Origin: Cryobacterium zongtaii
GTDB lineage: Bacteria > Actinomycetota > Actinomycetes > Actinomycetales > Microbacteriaceae
Length of the DNA: 64,000 nt
Direction: 5' to 3'
Assembly: GCF_002909375.1 (NCBI RefSeq)
Contig: NZ_PPXD01000021.1
Location: 34,184 to 98,183, forward strand
Shown: positions 10,457 to 19,928 of the stretch, in pieces
Position numbering within the stretch: the first letter of the stretch is position 1
How the letters are laid out: every line of letters starts with the position of its first letter
Notes under the pieces: generated by a model
What the model was told of the DNA's origin: nothing
The model's input: the letters and a program-made list of their open reading frames with translations, nothing else
Databases searched by the model: none
Position numbers and translations under genes: made by a program

Positions 10457-11344
10457 ATGACATCTGATGCAGCCGTGCCCTCGAAGTCTCCACTCGTCTC
10501 GATCGTCATCCCCGCATACAACAACGCGGACTACCTCGACGAGACCATGAAGAGCGTGCTCGGCCAGACGTATACGAACCTCGAGGTGATCGTCTCCGAC
10601 CACGCGTCCACCGACGACACCTGGGCCGTCATGCAGCGTTACAGCGCCGACCCTCGCGTCACCCTGCTGCACACCGAGGGTGGCGGTGGCGCGCTACGCA
10701 ACTGGAACCGGGTGAGCCAGGCGGCCACCGGCGAGCTGATCAAACTCGTCTGCGGCGACGACCTGCTCTACCCCACCATCGTCGCCCAGCAGGTTGCCGC
10801 GCTCATGAACGAGCCCGGCGCCGTGCTGACCGCCTCCCCGCGTGACATCGTCGACGCCAACGGCGCACCGGTGCTGAAGAACCGCGGCCTGGCCGGCCTG
10901 ATCGGCGTGCATGACGGCGCCGTCGCGGTGCGGAAGACCATCACCCAGGGCACCAACATCTTCGGCGAACCCGGCTGCGTGATGATGCGCCGGAGCGTTC
11001 TGGAGAAGGTGGGCTGGTGGGATTCGCGCTGGCCGTACCTGATCGACGAGACCTCCTATTCGATGGTCCTGCTCGAAGGGAAGTTCGTCGGCGTACCCGG
11101 CAGCCTGGCCGGCTTCCGCATCTCCGACAGCCAGTGGAGCGTGCGCCTGGTCGCCGAGCAGGCCGAGCAGGCGATCGGGTTCCACAACTGGATGGCGAAG
11201 ACCCGCCCCGACGTCGTTTCCAGCACCGACCGGCGGATCGGCAACGCCCGCGCCAGGGTGATGGCCCAGTTGCGCCGGCTCGCCTACATCTGGCTCGGTC
11301 GTCGCATGTCCAAGGCGGTGACGACGGATGCCGCAGCCAACTGA
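10457..11344 (+). CDS. GT2 family glycosyltransferase
   Basis: A 295-residue GT2 enzyme. Motifs: VSIVIPAYNNADYL (14-27), VSDHASTDDTW (46-56) as the nucleotide-binding Asp site, and KLVCGDDLLYP (96-106) as the metal-binding acidic site, followed by a FGEPGCVMMRR acceptor segment. No membrane segment is evident. It is the first gene of the plus-strand glycan run and ends within the upstream region of the DPM-like gene. Substrate unknown; the setting suggests one sugar addition to a lipid-linked repeat unit. Confidence 0.85.
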   Translation: MTSDAAVPSKSPLVSIVIPAYNNADYLDETMKSVLGQTYTNLEVIVSDHASTDDTWAVMQRYSADPRVTLLHTEGGGGALRNWNRVSQAATGELIKLVCGDDLLYPTIVAQQVAALMNEPGAVLTASPRDIVDANGAPVLKNRGLAGLIGVHDGAVAVRKTITQGTNIFGEPGCVMMRRSVLEKVGWWDSRWPYLIDETSYSMVLLEGKFVGVPGSLAGFRISDSQWSVRLVAEQAEQAIGFHNWMAKTRPDVVSSTDRRIGNARARVMAQLRRLAYIWLGRRMSKAVTTDAAAN

Positions 11345-11370
11345 CCCGTTCGACGAAACGGCCCGTGTGA

Positions 11371-11376
11371 TAGGTT
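11371..11376 (+). promoter_or_regulatory. Candidate -10 element for the DPM-like gene
   Basis: TAGGTT lies 8 nt before the GTG at 11385. A TTCGAC 16 nt further upstream could serve as -35. This suggests an internal, nearly leaderless promoter and favours the GTG over the upstream ATG at 11328 as the start. Confidence 0.35.
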
Positions 11377-11384
11377 CTGAACCC

Positions 11385-12401
11385 GTGACACTCCCCTCTG
11401 CAGAACCCGACGTCGCCGACCACAGCATCTCGATCGTCATCCCCGTCTATCAGGGAGAACGCACCCTCACCGGCGTGCTCGACGAGATCGAACCGCTGAC
11501 CCGGCTGAGCATCACCCCCGACGGGTACAGCTTCCAGGTTGAAGAGGTTCTGCTGGTCTTCGACCACGGTCCGGACGACTCCGCGTCGATCATCCGCAGC
11601 ATCACCGAACGCTTTCCGTTCGCCCGCGGCATCTGGCTGAGCAAGAACTTCGGTCAGCACGCGGCGACCCTGGCCGGCATGGCGTCCTCCGGTGGCGACT
11701 GGATCGTCACCCTCGACGAGGACGGCCAGCACGACCCGCGCGCCATCGGCGGGATGCTTGACACCGCCATGCGCGAGCAGGCCAGTGTCGTCTACGCCAA
11801 GCCGACCAACCCGGCCCCACACGGACCCGTGCGCAACGCCGCCTCGAAGACCGCGAAATACCTGCTCACCAAGCTGTCCGGCACCGGCGCGGCCGCCGAC
11901 TACCAGAGCTACCGGTTGATGCTCGGCAACATCGGCCGCAGCGTCGCCGCCTATGCCGGCTCCGGGGTCTACCTCGACGTCGCCATCGGCTGGGTCGCCT
12001 CCCGCGTCACGACCTCCCCGGTCGAACTGCGCGAAGAAGGCGAACGCAGCTCCGGCTATTCGGCCCGCCGGCTGTTCTCGCACTTCTGGCGCATGATCCT
12101 CACCACCGGCACCAGAGGCCTGCGGATCGTCAGCGGGCTCGGCGTGGTCTTTGCCGTGATCGGCGTGATCTTCGCCGTCGTCATCTTCATCCAGCGGCTC
12201 GCCGGTGACATCGCCATCCAGGGTTGGGCGTCGCTCAGCGTCCTGGTGCTGCTGAGCGCCGGGTTCATCCTGTTCTCCCTGGGCATCATCGCCGAGTACA
12301 TCGGCATCAACGTGAACATGGCCATGGGCAAACCGCCGTACCTCATCACGACCGACCCGGCGGATGGGCCTCTCGGGCGGACGCGCAAAGCGGCCAAGTG
12401 A
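11385..12401 (+). CDS. Polyprenyl-phosphate glycosyltransferase, DPM1/ArnC-like GT2
   Basis: A GT2 enzyme of about 338 residues with two C-terminal membrane helices, the layout of dolichyl/undecaprenyl-phosphate sugar synthases. Motifs: ISIVIPVYQGERTL at the N-terminus, WLSKNFGQHAATLAGM, the catalytic TLDEDGQHDP, and the pair of hydrophobic helices LRIVSGLGVVFAVIGVIFAV and SVLVLLSAGFILFSLGIIAE near the C-terminus. Such enzymes load a sugar onto undecaprenyl phosphate on the cytoplasmic face, providing donors for GT-C transferases like the YfhO-type proteins here. An alternative ATG start at 11328 would overlap the upstream gene by 17 nt and add 19 polar residues. The stop overlaps the next gene as GTGA. 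Confidence 0.85.
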   Translation: MTLPSAEPDVADHSISIVIPVYQGERTLTGVLDEIEPLTRLSITPDGYSFQVEEVLLVFDHGPDDSASIIRSITERFPFARGIWLSKNFGQHAATLAGMASSGGDWIVTLDEDGQHDPRAIGGMLDTAMREQASVVYAKPTNPAPHGPVRNAASKTAKYLLTKLSGTGAAADYQSYRLMLGNIGRSVAAYAGSGVYLDVAIGWVASRVTTSPVELREEGERSSGYSARRLFSHFWRMILTTGTRGLRIVSGLGVVFAVIGVIFAVVIFIQRLAGDIAIQGWASLSVLVLLSAGFILFSLGIIAEYIGINVNMAMGKPPYLITTDPADGPLGRTRKAAK

Positions 12402-13366
12402 CCACATACGTCTGGGTGATCGGGGCCCGCGGCCTGCTTGGCGGTGCCACGGCCGCCGCGATCAGCCGTCGCCCCGGCTGGGTATTGCTGAACGCAGAAC
12501 CGCTGCCGTGGGCCGATGACGACGCCCTGGCGGCCGCCGCCGCGGCGACCGCCACCCGGCTGCTCGAGACCGCCGCAACCGAGCGCACGAACTGGGCGGT
12601 GCTGTGGCTGGCCGGAAACGCCGTCACCTCCACACCCCCGGCTGCGATCGATCGGGAACTGCGTCAGCTGCGCCTGGTGCTCGACGCTGTCGGCACCGCC
12701 GCCGCCCACCAGGGCACCTCCGGCGCCGGCGCCGTGTTCTACGCGTCCTCGGCCGGCGGCGTGTACGGCGGTTCGGCGCATCCGCCGTTCAACGAGCGCA
12801 GCACACCGGTGCCGATCTCGGGCTATGGACGGTTCAAGCTCGACGCCGAGGCGAGCCTGTTCGCCTTCTCCCGCGCCAGCGGGGTCTCGGTGCTCGCCGG
12901 CCGGATCGCGAACCTGTACGGGCCCGGCCAGAAGCTGGGCAAGATGCAGGGCCTGATCTCGCACCTGGCCAAGGCCCAGTTCTCACCCAAGCCGGCGTCG
13001 ATCTTCGTGCCGCTGGAGACCATGCGGGACTACATTTTCGTGCGTGACTGCGCCGAACTCGTCGTGGACTGCGTCGCCAGGCTGCTCGAGGTCACCGCCG
13101 CCACCGGACGCACAGAGGTGATCAAGAACCTCGCCTCGGGTCAGGCCGTGACGATCAGCAACCTCCTCGGCCAGATCCGCAGCCTCGCCAAAGGCCAGCC
13201 GAATGTGATGCTGGGCTACTCGGCCGAGGCCTCGATGCAGGGCCTGGATCTGCGCATCACCTCGACGGTTTGGCCCGACCTGGACCGGCGGCAGCTGACC
13301 AGCCTGCCCGCGGGGATCAAGGCCACTATGGACGACGTCCTCGCCCACATCCAGTCCGGCGGCTGA
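12398..13366 (+). CDS. NAD-dependent epimerase/dehydratase (extended SDR)
   Basis: A 322-residue protein with an N-terminal Rossmann signature WVIGARGLLGG (GxxGxxG) and the catalytic YGRFK (YxxxK) preceded by YASSAGGVYGG, which supplies the active-site Ser. RIANLYGPGQ follows, as in nucleotide-sugar epimerases/dehydratases. The GTG start at 12398 overlaps the preceding stop (GTGA), so translation is coupled to the DPM-like gene. It probably makes or reduces a nucleotide-activated sugar or a sugar on a lipid carrier for this locus. The substrate cannot be set from sequence. Confidence 0.85.
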   Translation: MTTYVWVIGARGLLGGATAAAISRRPGWVLLNAEPLPWADDDALAAAAAATATRLLETAATERTNWAVLWLAGNAVTSTPPAAIDRELRQLRLVLDAVGTAAAHQGTSGAGAVFYASSAGGVYGGSAHPPFNERSTPVPISGYGRFKLDAEASLFAFSRASGVSVLAGRIANLYGPGQKLGKMQGLISHLAKAQFSPKPASIFVPLETMRDYIFVRDCAELVVDCVARLLEVTAATGRTEVIKNLASGQAVTISNLLGQIRSLAKGQPNVMLGYSAEASMQGLDLRITSTVWPDLDRRQLTSLPAGIKATMDDVLAHIQSGG

Positions 13367-13388
13367 CGCCCCGCTGCCGAGATGCCGC

Positions 13389-13421
13389 AAAGGCCCCGTG
13401 GATCGCATCCACGGGGCCTTT
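13389..13421. terminator. Bidirectional hairpin terminator
   Basis: A perfect 15-bp inverted repeat (AAAGGCCCCGTGGAT and its complement) with a 3-nt loop. It starts with AAA and ends with TTT, so it can act in both directions. It sits between the convergent epimerase gene and rmlA. Confidence 0.85.
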
Positions 13422-13441
13422 GAGGTGATTCGGCGGGCTGG

Positions 13442-14308
13442 CTAGTCCTTCTTCAGGAGCCCGTTCAGGTAGACGCCGTAACCGCTCTTGGCGAGCGGGG
13501 CGGCGAGACGGCTCAGCTGGGCGTCGTCGATCCAGCCGGCGCGCCAGGCGATCTCTTCGATGCAGCCGATCTTGTGGCCCTGTCGGTCTTCGATGACGCG
13601 CACGTATTCGGAGGCCTGCATCATCGATTCGAAGGTGCCGGTATCCAGCCAGGCGGTGCCGCGGTCCAGGACCTGCACGTGCAGGTTGCCCTGGTTGAGG
13701 TAGCGCTCGTTGACGGTGGAGATCTCCAGCTCGCCGCGGGCGCTGGGTTCGATGGACTTGGCGATCTCGACGACGGAGTTGTCGTAGAAGTACAGCCCGG
13801 GCACGGCGTAGTTGCTCTTGGGCTTGGTCGGCTTCTCTTCGATCGACACGGCGGTGAAGTCGTCGTCGAACTCCACGACCCCATAGGAGGTGGGGTTGGA
13901 CACGTGGTACGCGAAGATCAGGGCGCCGTCGATGTCGGCGTTGTTGCGGAGCGCCGAGCCCAGGCCGGCGCCGTGGAAGATGTTGTCGCCCAACACCAGG
14001 GCGACGCTGTCATCGCCGATGAAGTCCTCACCGATGGTGAACGCCTGCGCGAGGCCGTCCGGGGAGGGTTGCACGGCGTATTCGAGGCGGATGCCGAGCT
14101 CGCTCCCGTCGCCGAGGAGGGCCTTGAACTGGTCGTTGTACTCGGGGGTGGTGATGATGAGCACCTCGCGGATACCGGCCATCATCAGCGTCGAGAGGGG
14201 GTAGTAGATCATCGGCTTGTCGTAGATGGGCATCAACTGCTTGGAGATGCCCTTGGTGATCGGCCAGAGGCGGGTTCCTGAGCCTCCGGCGAGAATGATT
14301 CCGCGCAT
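13442..14308 (-). CDS. rmlA: Glucose-1-phosphate thymidylyltransferase
   Basis: A 288-residue enzyme making dTDP-glucose from glucose 1-phosphate and dTTP, the first step of dTDP-L-rhamnose synthesis. It begins with [20 protein letters not shown], the nucleotide-binding loop, followed by [18 protein letters not shown] and later [12 protein letters not shown], all diagnostic of RmlA. Length and start match the family exactly. It lies 3 nt downstream of rmlC on the minus strand, while rmlB and rmlD run divergently, so the four pathway genes are split around the 14.9-kb promoter region. Confidence 0.97.
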   Translation of the reverse strand: MRGIILAGGSGTRLWPITKGISKQLMPIYDKPMIYYPLSTLMMAGIREVLIITTPEYNDQFKALLGDGSELGIRLEYAVQPSPDGLAQAFTIGEDFIGDDSVALVLGDNIFHGAGLGSALRNNADIDGALIFAYHVSNPTSYGVVEFDDDFTAVSIEEKPTKPKSNYAVPGLYFYDNSVVEIAKSIEPSARGELEISTVNERYLNQGNLHVQVLDRGTAWLDTGTFESMMQASEYVRVIEDRQGHKIGCIEEIAWRAGWIDDAQLSRLAAPLAKSGYGVYLNGLLKKD

Positions 14309-14311
14309 GGT

Positions 14312-14920
14312 CTAGTTCCCTTCGTTGAGCGACTGGTAGTAGGCGCGGGCGGCGTCCCAGGTGGGCAGCAGTCCGCTCGCGGCGGCCTCGGCGAGGCTGG
14401 GTGCGTCGGTGTCTTTCGGCGAGAGCAGCAGCTCTCCGGCCGAGGACGGGAAGATCAGGCCGACCTCGTCATCGAGCGGGTTGATCCCGTGCTCGGCGCC
14501 GGCGGTGTAGGTGGAGGAGACCAGGTAGCTCACGGTGGCCTTGTCGGTCAGGGCGACGAAAGCGTGGCCGAGGCCCTCGGAAATGTAGACGGCCTTACGG
14601 TCGACGTCGTCCAGCAGTACGGAGTCCCACTGGCCGAAGGTGGGCGAACCGACCCGGATGTCGACGATGAAGTCGATGATCGCACCGTGCGTGGCGGTGA
14701 CGTACTTGGCCTGGCCCGGCGGGATATCGGCGAAGTGGATGCCGCGCACGACGCCGCGGCTGGACACGCTGGTGTTGGCCTGACGCAGGTCCAGCGGGTG
14801 CCCGACCGCCTCGGACAACTTGTCGAAGCGGTACCACTCGAGGAAGACTCCCCGGTCGTCCCCGAACTGCTTGGGGGTCACCTCGTAGGAATCGGGGACG
14901 GAGAGTTCACGAATCTGCAC
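14312..14920 (-). CDS. rmlC: dTDP-4-dehydrorhamnose 3,5-epimerase
   Basis: A 202-residue cupin epimerase, third step of dTDP-L-rhamnose synthesis. DDRGVFLEWYR, then QANTSVSSRGVVRGIHF (with the catalytic His) and YISEGLGHAFVAL identify the family. The GTG at 14920 gives the normal family length and N-terminus (VQIRELSVPDSY); an upstream start at 15055 would overlap rmlB. Transcribed with rmlA, which follows after 3 nt. The last 30 residues are slightly longer than in many RmlC proteins. Confidence 0.95.
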   Translation of the reverse strand: MQIRELSVPDSYEVTPKQFGDDRGVFLEWYRFDKLSEAVGHPLDLRQANTSVSSRGVVRGIHFADIPPGQAKYVTATHGAIIDFIVDIRVGSPTFGQWDSVLLDDVDRKAVYISEGLGHAFVALTDKATVSYLVSSTYTAGAEHGINPLDDEVGLIFPSSAGELLLSPKDTDAPSLAEAAASGLLPTWDAARAYYQSLNEGN

Positions 14921-14948
14921 GTTTGCCAGCCTAGCAATGTGCGTCCAG

Positions 14949-14954
14949 TAGAAT
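14949..14954 (+). promoter_or_regulatory. Candidate -10 element of rmlB
   Basis: TAGAAT, an actinobacterial-type -10 hexamer, lies 42 nt before the rmlB ATG in the 76-bp divergent gap between rmlC and rmlB. No good -35 is seen at the usual spacing. Confidence 0.35.
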
Positions 14955-14996
14955 CGCGGAGGCACCTTTACGCAAACGGAATGGTCACGTATATAT

Positions 14997-15983
14997 ATGA
15001 AGATCCTCGTCACCGGCGGAGCCGGGTTCATCGGCTCGAACTTTGTTCGTCGCACCCTGCAGGACGCTTACCCGGGCCTGGAAGGCGCCGAAGTCGTCGT
15101 CCTGGACGCCCTCACCTACTCCGGAAACCTGGAGAACCTGGCCCCCGTGGCCGATTCTGACCGCTACACCTTTGTCCAAGGCGACATCCGCGACGGCGCT
15201 CTGCTGGACACCCTGTTCCCGGGGCTGGACGCCGTTGTGCACTTCGCCGCGGAATCCCACGTGGACCGCTCCGTGCGGGACGCCTCGATCTTCGTCGAGA
15301 CCAACGTGCTCGGCACCCAGCAGCTGCTCGACGCGGCGCTGCGCAACAACCTGCCCAGGTTCGTGCACGTGTCCACCGACGAGGTCTACGGCTCCATCGC
15401 CGAAGGCTCCTGGAACGAAGAGCGCGCCCTCGAGCCCAACTCGCCGTACTCCGCGTCGAAGGCCGGCAGCGACCTGCTCGCCCGCAGCTACCACCGCACC
15501 CACGGCCTGAACGTGTCGATCACCCGGTGCTCGAACAACTACGGCCCGTACCACTTCCCCGAGAAGGTCATCCCGCTGTTCGTGACCAACCTCATCGACG
15601 ACCTGCACGTTCCCCTCTACGGCGAGGGCAACAACATCCGTGACTGGCTGCACGTAGACGACCACACCCGCGCCATCGCGATGGTGCTGGTCTCCGGCCG
15701 CGCCGGCGAGATCTACAACATCGGCGGCGGTACCGAGCTGACCAACGTCGAGCTCACCCAGCTGCTGCTGGACGCCACCGGCAAGGACTGGTCCTACGTG
15801 GACCGGGTCGCCGACCGTCTCGGCCACGACCTGCGCTACTCCGTGGACATTTCCAAGATCCAGGCCGAACTCGGCTACTCCCCCGAGGTGCCCTTCGAGA
15901 AGGGCCTGGCCGACGTGGTGCAGTGGTACCGCGACAACCGCTCCTGGTGGGAACCCCTCAAGGCCCGCGCGGCGTTGAGCTGA
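14997..15983 (+). CDS. rmlB: dTDP-glucose 4,6-dehydratase
   Basis: A 328-residue extended SDR enzyme that converts dTDP-glucose to dTDP-4-keto-6-deoxyglucose. It has KILVTGGAGFIGSNFVR (2-18) for NAD binding, FAAESHVDRS, STDEVYGSI and the catalytic YSASKAGSD (YxxxK). RCSNNYGPYHFPEK follows; all are RmlB hallmarks. The ATG at 14997 follows a short run of alternating TA with no strong ribosome-binding site. rmlD begins 10 nt after its stop. Confidence 0.97.
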   Translation: MKILVTGGAGFIGSNFVRRTLQDAYPGLEGAEVVVLDALTYSGNLENLAPVADSDRYTFVQGDIRDGALLDTLFPGLDAVVHFAAESHVDRSVRDASIFVETNVLGTQQLLDAALRNNLPRFVHVSTDEVYGSIAEGSWNEERALEPNSPYSASKAGSDLLARSYHRTHGLNVSITRCSNNYGPYHFPEKVIPLFVTNLIDDLHVPLYGEGNNIRDWLHVDDHTRAIAMVLVSGRAGEIYNIGGGTELTNVELTQLLLDATGKDWSYVDRVADRLGHDLRYSVDISKIQAELGYSPEVPFEKGLADVVQWYRDNRSWWEPLKARAALS

Positions 15984-15993
15984 GCCTGCTGAC

Positions 15994-16848
15994 ATGACCC
16001 GTTATCTGATCGCCGGCGCGGCCGGGATGCTCGGCCGCGACCTGCAGGACGCCCTCTCCGACCGTGATGTCACGGCCGTGGACCGCAGCGAGCTGGACAT
16101 CACCGACCTCGCCGCCGTTCAGAAGGCCGTCACCGGCCACGACGTGATCATCAACGCCGCCGCGTACACCGCGGTGGATGCGGCGGAGGAGAACGAGGCC
16201 GCCGCGTACGCGGTGAACGCCATCGGCCCGCGCAACCTCGCAATCGCGGCCGCCGCCAGCGGTGCGAAGCTCGTGCAGATCTCCACCGACTACGTCTTCG
16301 ACGGCACCGGCAGCACGCCGTACCCCGAAGACACCGCGATCGACCCGCTCAACGCGTACGGCCGCACCAAGGCCGCCGGTGAACAGTTCGTGCTCACCGA
16401 GAACCCCGCCGGCAGCTACATCGTGCGCACAGCGTGGCTCTATGGCGCACACGGCCCCAACTTCGGCCGCACCATGCTCACCCTCGCCGCGGGCCGGGAC
16501 ACCGTCTCCGTCGTCGCCGACCAGTTCGGCCAACCCACCTGGACCGTCGACCTGGCCCGCCAGATCGTGGCGATGCTCGACGCCGACGCGCCAGCCGGCA
16601 TCTACCACGGCACCAACGCCGGGCAGACGAACTGGTTCGGGTTCGCCAGGGCCGTGTTCGCCAACGCGGGCCTGGACCCTGACCGGGTGCTGCCCACCGA
16701 CGGCCGCACGTTCGTGCGTCCGGCCCCACGACCGTCGTACTCGGTACTCGGGCACGACGCCTGGTCCGCTGCCGGCCTGGCCCCGATGCGGCCCTGGACC
16801 GAGGCCCTCGAGGACGCCGCGACCCACGGCGCTTTCACCCCGTCATGA
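15994..16848 (+). CDS. rmlD: dTDP-4-dehydrorhamnose reductase
   Basis: A 284-residue SDR enzyme for the last, NAD(P)H-dependent step to dTDP-L-rhamnose. RYLIAGAAGMLGRDL (3-17) is the cofactor loop, VINAAAYTAVDAAE is the RmlD signature, STDYVFDGTG and the catalytic YGRTKAAGE follow. The downstream GT4 gene begins at 16845 with an ATGA overlap, so the two are translationally coupled. This makes it likely that the GT4 enzyme uses dTDP-rhamnose. Confidence 0.95.
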   Translation: MTRYLIAGAAGMLGRDLQDALSDRDVTAVDRSELDITDLAAVQKAVTGHDVIINAAAYTAVDAAEENEAAAYAVNAIGPRNLAIAAAASGAKLVQISTDYVFDGTGSTPYPEDTAIDPLNAYGRTKAAGEQFVLTENPAGSYIVRTAWLYGAHGPNFGRTMLTLAAGRDTVSVVADQFGQPTWTVDLARQIVAMLDADAPAGIYHGTNAGQTNWFGFARAVFANAGLDPDRVLPTDGRTFVRPAPRPSYSVLGHDAWSAAGLAPMRPWTEALEDAATHGAFTPS

Positions 16849-17990
16849 TCACCCTCCGGGTCATCGTTGACCAGATGGTCTCGCCCGTTCCCGGCGGGCT
16901 CGGCCGGTACACCGAGGAACTCACCCGGTCGCTGATCGCCACGGCGCCAACCGACTGTGCGGTCGAAGGCATCGTCACCGCCACCTCGGCGGAGCACTAC
17001 GACCAGATCACCGAAGCCTTGCCCGGCCTGGCGGGCCTGCACAAGATGGCGCTGGCGCGCCGCGAACTCGCCGCGGCCTGGCAGCTCGGTGTGGCGACCT
17101 CGGCCGGCCGCGGCCTCGTGCACGCCCCCGGCCTGTTCGCTCCGCTGCACCGGCACGACAGGGTCAGGGACGAGACCCAGGTCGCCGTGACGGTGCACGA
17201 CGTGCTCGCCTGGACGCATCCGGAGTCGTTGACCCCGACCACCGTCTCCCGCACCAAGCTGATGCTCAAACGCGCCCGCAAGCACGCCGACGCCATCGTG
17301 GTGCCCAGCCACGCCCTCGCCGACCAGCTCGGCGAGATCATGGACTTCGGCGACAGGGTGCGGGTGATCGGCGGGGCCGTCAGCAGCGGCCTGGTGCTGC
17401 CGACGAATTCCGCCGCCGCCGAAGCCATGGCCGTGGCCCTGGGGCTGCCCGACGAGTACATCCTCACCGCCGGCACCCTGGAACCGCGCCGCGCCGTGAC
17501 CGCCCTCATCACGGCCCTGGGCCGTCCGGGCGCCGCGGAGCTGCCGCTGCTTGTTGTCGGACCGGATTCCTGGGGTGAGCTGACTCTCGCGTCGGTGGCC
17601 GACGAGGCCGGCCTCGCTCCCGACCGGGTGCGCGCGCTGGACGGCCTGACCGACCAGCAGCTTGCCCTGGTGATCTCGCGGGCGTCGGTCTTCGTCTACC
17701 CCAGCCTCGAGGAGGGCTTCGGCCTGCCGATCATCCAGGCTTTCCACTTCGGCACCCCGGTGATCCACTCGGATGCGCCGGCCCTGGTCGAGGCCGCCGG
17801 CGATGCGGGCTTCGTGGTGGAGCGTGACGACCCGGCGGGCTACCCCGATCGGCTCGCCGCCGCCCTGGACCGGGTGCTTGGCGACACCGCCCTCGCCGAC
17901 AGGTTGCGCATCTTCGGCGGCGACAGGGCCAGGGCGTTCAGCTGGCGGGACACCGCCGAACGCGTCTGGCAGTTGCACGCCGACCTCTGA
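16845..17990 (+). CDS. GT4 glycosyltransferase, possible rhamnosyltransferase
   Basis: A 381-residue GT-B enzyme. The N-terminal half opens with PVPGGLGRYTEEL, and the middle has VTVHDVLAWTHPESLT. The C-terminal half contains ILTAGTLEPRRAV and YPSLEEGFGLPIIQAFHFG, the latter carrying the E-x7-E donor motif. This arrangement is common in actinobacterial mannosyl/rhamnosyltransferases. Coupling to rmlD by ATGA suggests a rhamnose donor, but that is inference. The gene ends 23 nt from the convergent LCP gene. Confidence 0.85.
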   Translation: MITLRVIVDQMVSPVPGGLGRYTEELTRSLIATAPTDCAVEGIVTATSAEHYDQITEALPGLAGLHKMALARRELAAAWQLGVATSAGRGLVHAPGLFAPLHRHDRVRDETQVAVTVHDVLAWTHPESLTPTTVSRTKLMLKRARKHADAIVVPSHALADQLGEIMDFGDRVRVIGGAVSSGLVLPTNSAAAEAMAVALGLPDEYILTAGTLEPRRAVTALITALGRPGAAELPLLVVGPDSWGELTLASVADEAGLAPDRVRALDGLTDQQLALVISRASVFVYPSLEEGFGLPIIQAFHFGTPVIHSDAPALVEAAGDAGFVVERDDPAGYPDRLAAALDRVLGDTALADRLRIFGGDRARAFSWRDTAERVWQLHADL

Positions 17991-18016
17991 GCCCATCGGG
18001 CCCGATCAACGGCTCA
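17988..18016. terminator. Palindrome between convergent GT4 and LCP genes
   Basis: A perfect 12-nt palindrome ATCGGGCCCGAT (17995-18006) is flanked by TGAGCC and GGCTCA, forming a nested inverted repeat that includes both stop regions. No T-tract follows, so it is at best a weak bidirectional terminator. Confidence 0.45.
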
Positions 18017-19378
18017 GGGCGCGGGGGTCTCCGTGACCGGGTTCAGCGCGGCGTCGATCAGGCCGGCGATGTAGTCGTAGTCGGGGTCTGTCGGGTCCAC
18101 GTTGTTGGCCGGCACCAGTTCGACGGCGCCCACCGGGAGTTCCTTGGTCTTGGCCGCGAGGCGGGTGAAGTAGCCGAGCATGCCCTGGGGCACGTCGGTC
18201 TTGACGACCTCCTGGCCGGCCTGGGCCACACCCTGGAACTTGGTGAGGACGTTGCCCGGGTTGAACTGCTGCAGGATCGCCTCCTGCAGAACCCGCTGAC
18301 GGGACATCCGGTCGTAGTCGCTGGTGCCGTGCCTGGCTCGGCCGTACCACAGGGCGGTGAAACCGTCCATGTGCTGCGGACCGGCCTCCACCCAGCCTTC
18401 CACGTCGCTGAGGTCGTCTTCCTGACCGCCGATGGGCAGCCGCTCCGCCACGGTGATGTCCACGCCGCCGAGGGCGTCGATGAGCTGGGAGAAGCCCTGC
18501 ATGTCGATGAGCACGTAGTACTGGATGGTAAGCCCGGTGACGCCGCTGGCGGCGTCACGCATGGCCTCGATGCCGGGTTCGCTGCCCTCGGCCACCGCGT
18601 TGGGGTACATCTCCGGGCTCTTGAGCTCCACCTCGGTGTAGATCGAGTTGAGCTGGCAGACGTCCACGTCGCAGACGCCGTCGTAGCCGTAGCCGTCCGG
18701 GTACGAGGCGTACAGGGGGGAATCCTCCGGGAACGGCACGTACTCGAGGTCGCGAGGGATCCCGATGATGTCGGCCTTGCCGGTCTCGGCGTCGATGCTG
18801 ACCACCGAGGTGCTGTCCGGGCGCATGCCCAACCGGTCGGAACCGGCGTCGCCGCCGAGCAGCATGATGTTGTACCGGCCGTCGACCGGCGGCTCCGACG
18901 GGCCGGCTGCGAACACCGACGACAGGAACCCGCTGGCCGTCGTGGCCACGTAGGCGCCGTAGGAGGCGGTTCCGGCCACAGTGACCATCACCACCGTCGC
19001 CAGTCCGGCGATGAACGGCCGGGCCTTGGGCCGGGCCTTCACGAGGCGGGTCAACCGGATGGTGTCGAAGGTCAGGACCACCCAGACCAGGGCGTAGAAC
19101 ACCATCACGATGGCGAGGATCCACAGTCCGATCGAGTTGGTGGCCACGGTGAGCAGGATCTCGGGGTTCAGCGCGTAGACGATGCCGGCGATCACGCCGA
19201 GGCCGAGCAGACTCAGGCTGGCGCGCAGTCCGAACCGGCCGAGGCCGCGGCTTCCCGCGAGTACCTGGGCGGAGCCGGGCAGAAGGATGTTGAGGACCAC
19301 GAGCCACCAGGCCCGGCGGGTCATGACCTGCCTGGAGCCGGAATTCGGGTGCCGGATCGGGCTGCTGGCGCTCGTCAT
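18014..19378 (-). CDS. LytR-CpsA-Psr (LCP) family glycopolymer ligase
   Basis: A 454-residue membrane protein with about four hydrophobic N-terminal segments (to roughly residue 135), unusual compared with the single helix of classic LCP proteins but common in Micrococcales. The extracellular LCP domain follows: [35 protein letters not shown] and the Arg-rich [20 protein letters not shown], which bind the pyrophosphate of polyprenyl-linked glycans. LCP enzymes transfer such polymers to peptidoglycan, matching the glycan locus next door. A Cys pair, [11 protein letters not shown], may form a disulfide. It starts inside the purE stop (ATGA). Confidence 0.93.
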   Translation of the reverse strand: MTSASSPIRHPNSGSRQVMTRRAWWLVVLNILLPGSAQVLAGSRGLGRFGLRASLSLLGLGVIAGIVYALNPEILLTVATNSIGLWILAIVMVFYALVWVVLTFDTIRLTRLVKARPKARPFIAGLATVVMVTVAGTASYGAYVATTASGFLSSVFAAGPSEPPVDGRYNIMLLGGDAGSDRLGMRPDSTSVVSIDAETGKADIIGIPRDLEYVPFPEDSPLYASYPDGYGYDGVCDVDVCQLNSIYTEVELKSPEMYPNAVAEGSEPGIEAMRDAASGVTGLTIQYYVLIDMQGFSQLIDALGGVDITVAERLPIGGQEDDLSDVEGWVEAGPQHMDGFTALWYGRARHGTSDYDRMSRQRVLQEAILQQFNPGNVLTKFQGVAQAGQEVVKTDVPQGMLGYFTRLAAKTKELPVGAVELVPANNVDPTDPDYDYIAGLIDAALNPVTETPAP

Positions 19379-19911
19379 AGTTTCGCTTGCAGGGCCGTGT
19401 TCTTCTGCTCCACCTGCTCGGCCAGCTGGTCGGCGTAGCCTTGCAGCTTGAGGCGCAGCGCGTCATCCGCCGTCGCCAGGATCTTGATGGCGATCAGGGC
19501 CGCGTTGCGCGCGCCGCCGATCGAGACCGTCGCGACGGGAACGCCGGCCGGCATCTGCACGATCGAGAGCAGTGAGTCCAGGCCGTCCAGGCGTCCCAGC
19601 GGCACCGGAACGCCCACGACGGGAAGCGTGGTGACCGCGGCGAGCATGCCCGGCAGGTGTGCGGCGCCGCCGGCGCCGGCGATGATCACCTTGAGGCCGC
19701 GGCCCCAGGCTTCGGCGCCGTAGCGCATCATCTTTTCCGGCGTGCGGTGCGCTGAGACCACCTGCACCTCGTGGGCGACACCGAATTCGGCCAGCATGGC
19801 CGCGGCGTCGCTCATGACGTTCCAGTCGGAGTCCGACCCCATCACGACGCCGACGAGCGCGGCTGAGGAGGGGGCGGACTCGGGGGCGGGAGTCGCGAGG
19901 TTGTCTGGCAC
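19375..19911 (-). CDS. purE: N5-carboxyaminoimidazole ribonucleotide mutase
   Basis: A 178-residue purine biosynthesis enzyme converting N5-CAIR to CAIR. GSDSDW (25-30), SAHRTP (53-58) and [12 protein letters not shown] (78-89) form the substrate site. The first 18 residues are a polar, Ala/Pro-rich extension. It follows purK by 17 bp on the same strand and overlaps the LCP gene by 4 nt. The PurK/PurE pair is the bacterial two-step route. Confidence 0.97.
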   Translation of the reverse strand: MPDNLATPAPESAPSSAALVGVVMGSDSDWNVMSDAAAMLAEFGVAHEVQVVSAHRTPEKMMRYGAEAWGRGLKVIIAGAGGAAHLPGMLAAVTTLPVVGVPVPLGRLDGLDSLLSIVQMPAGVPVATVSIGGARNAALIAIKILATADDALRLKLQGYADQLAEQVEQKNTALQAKL

Positions 19912-19928
19912 GGTGACGATCTTAGGCT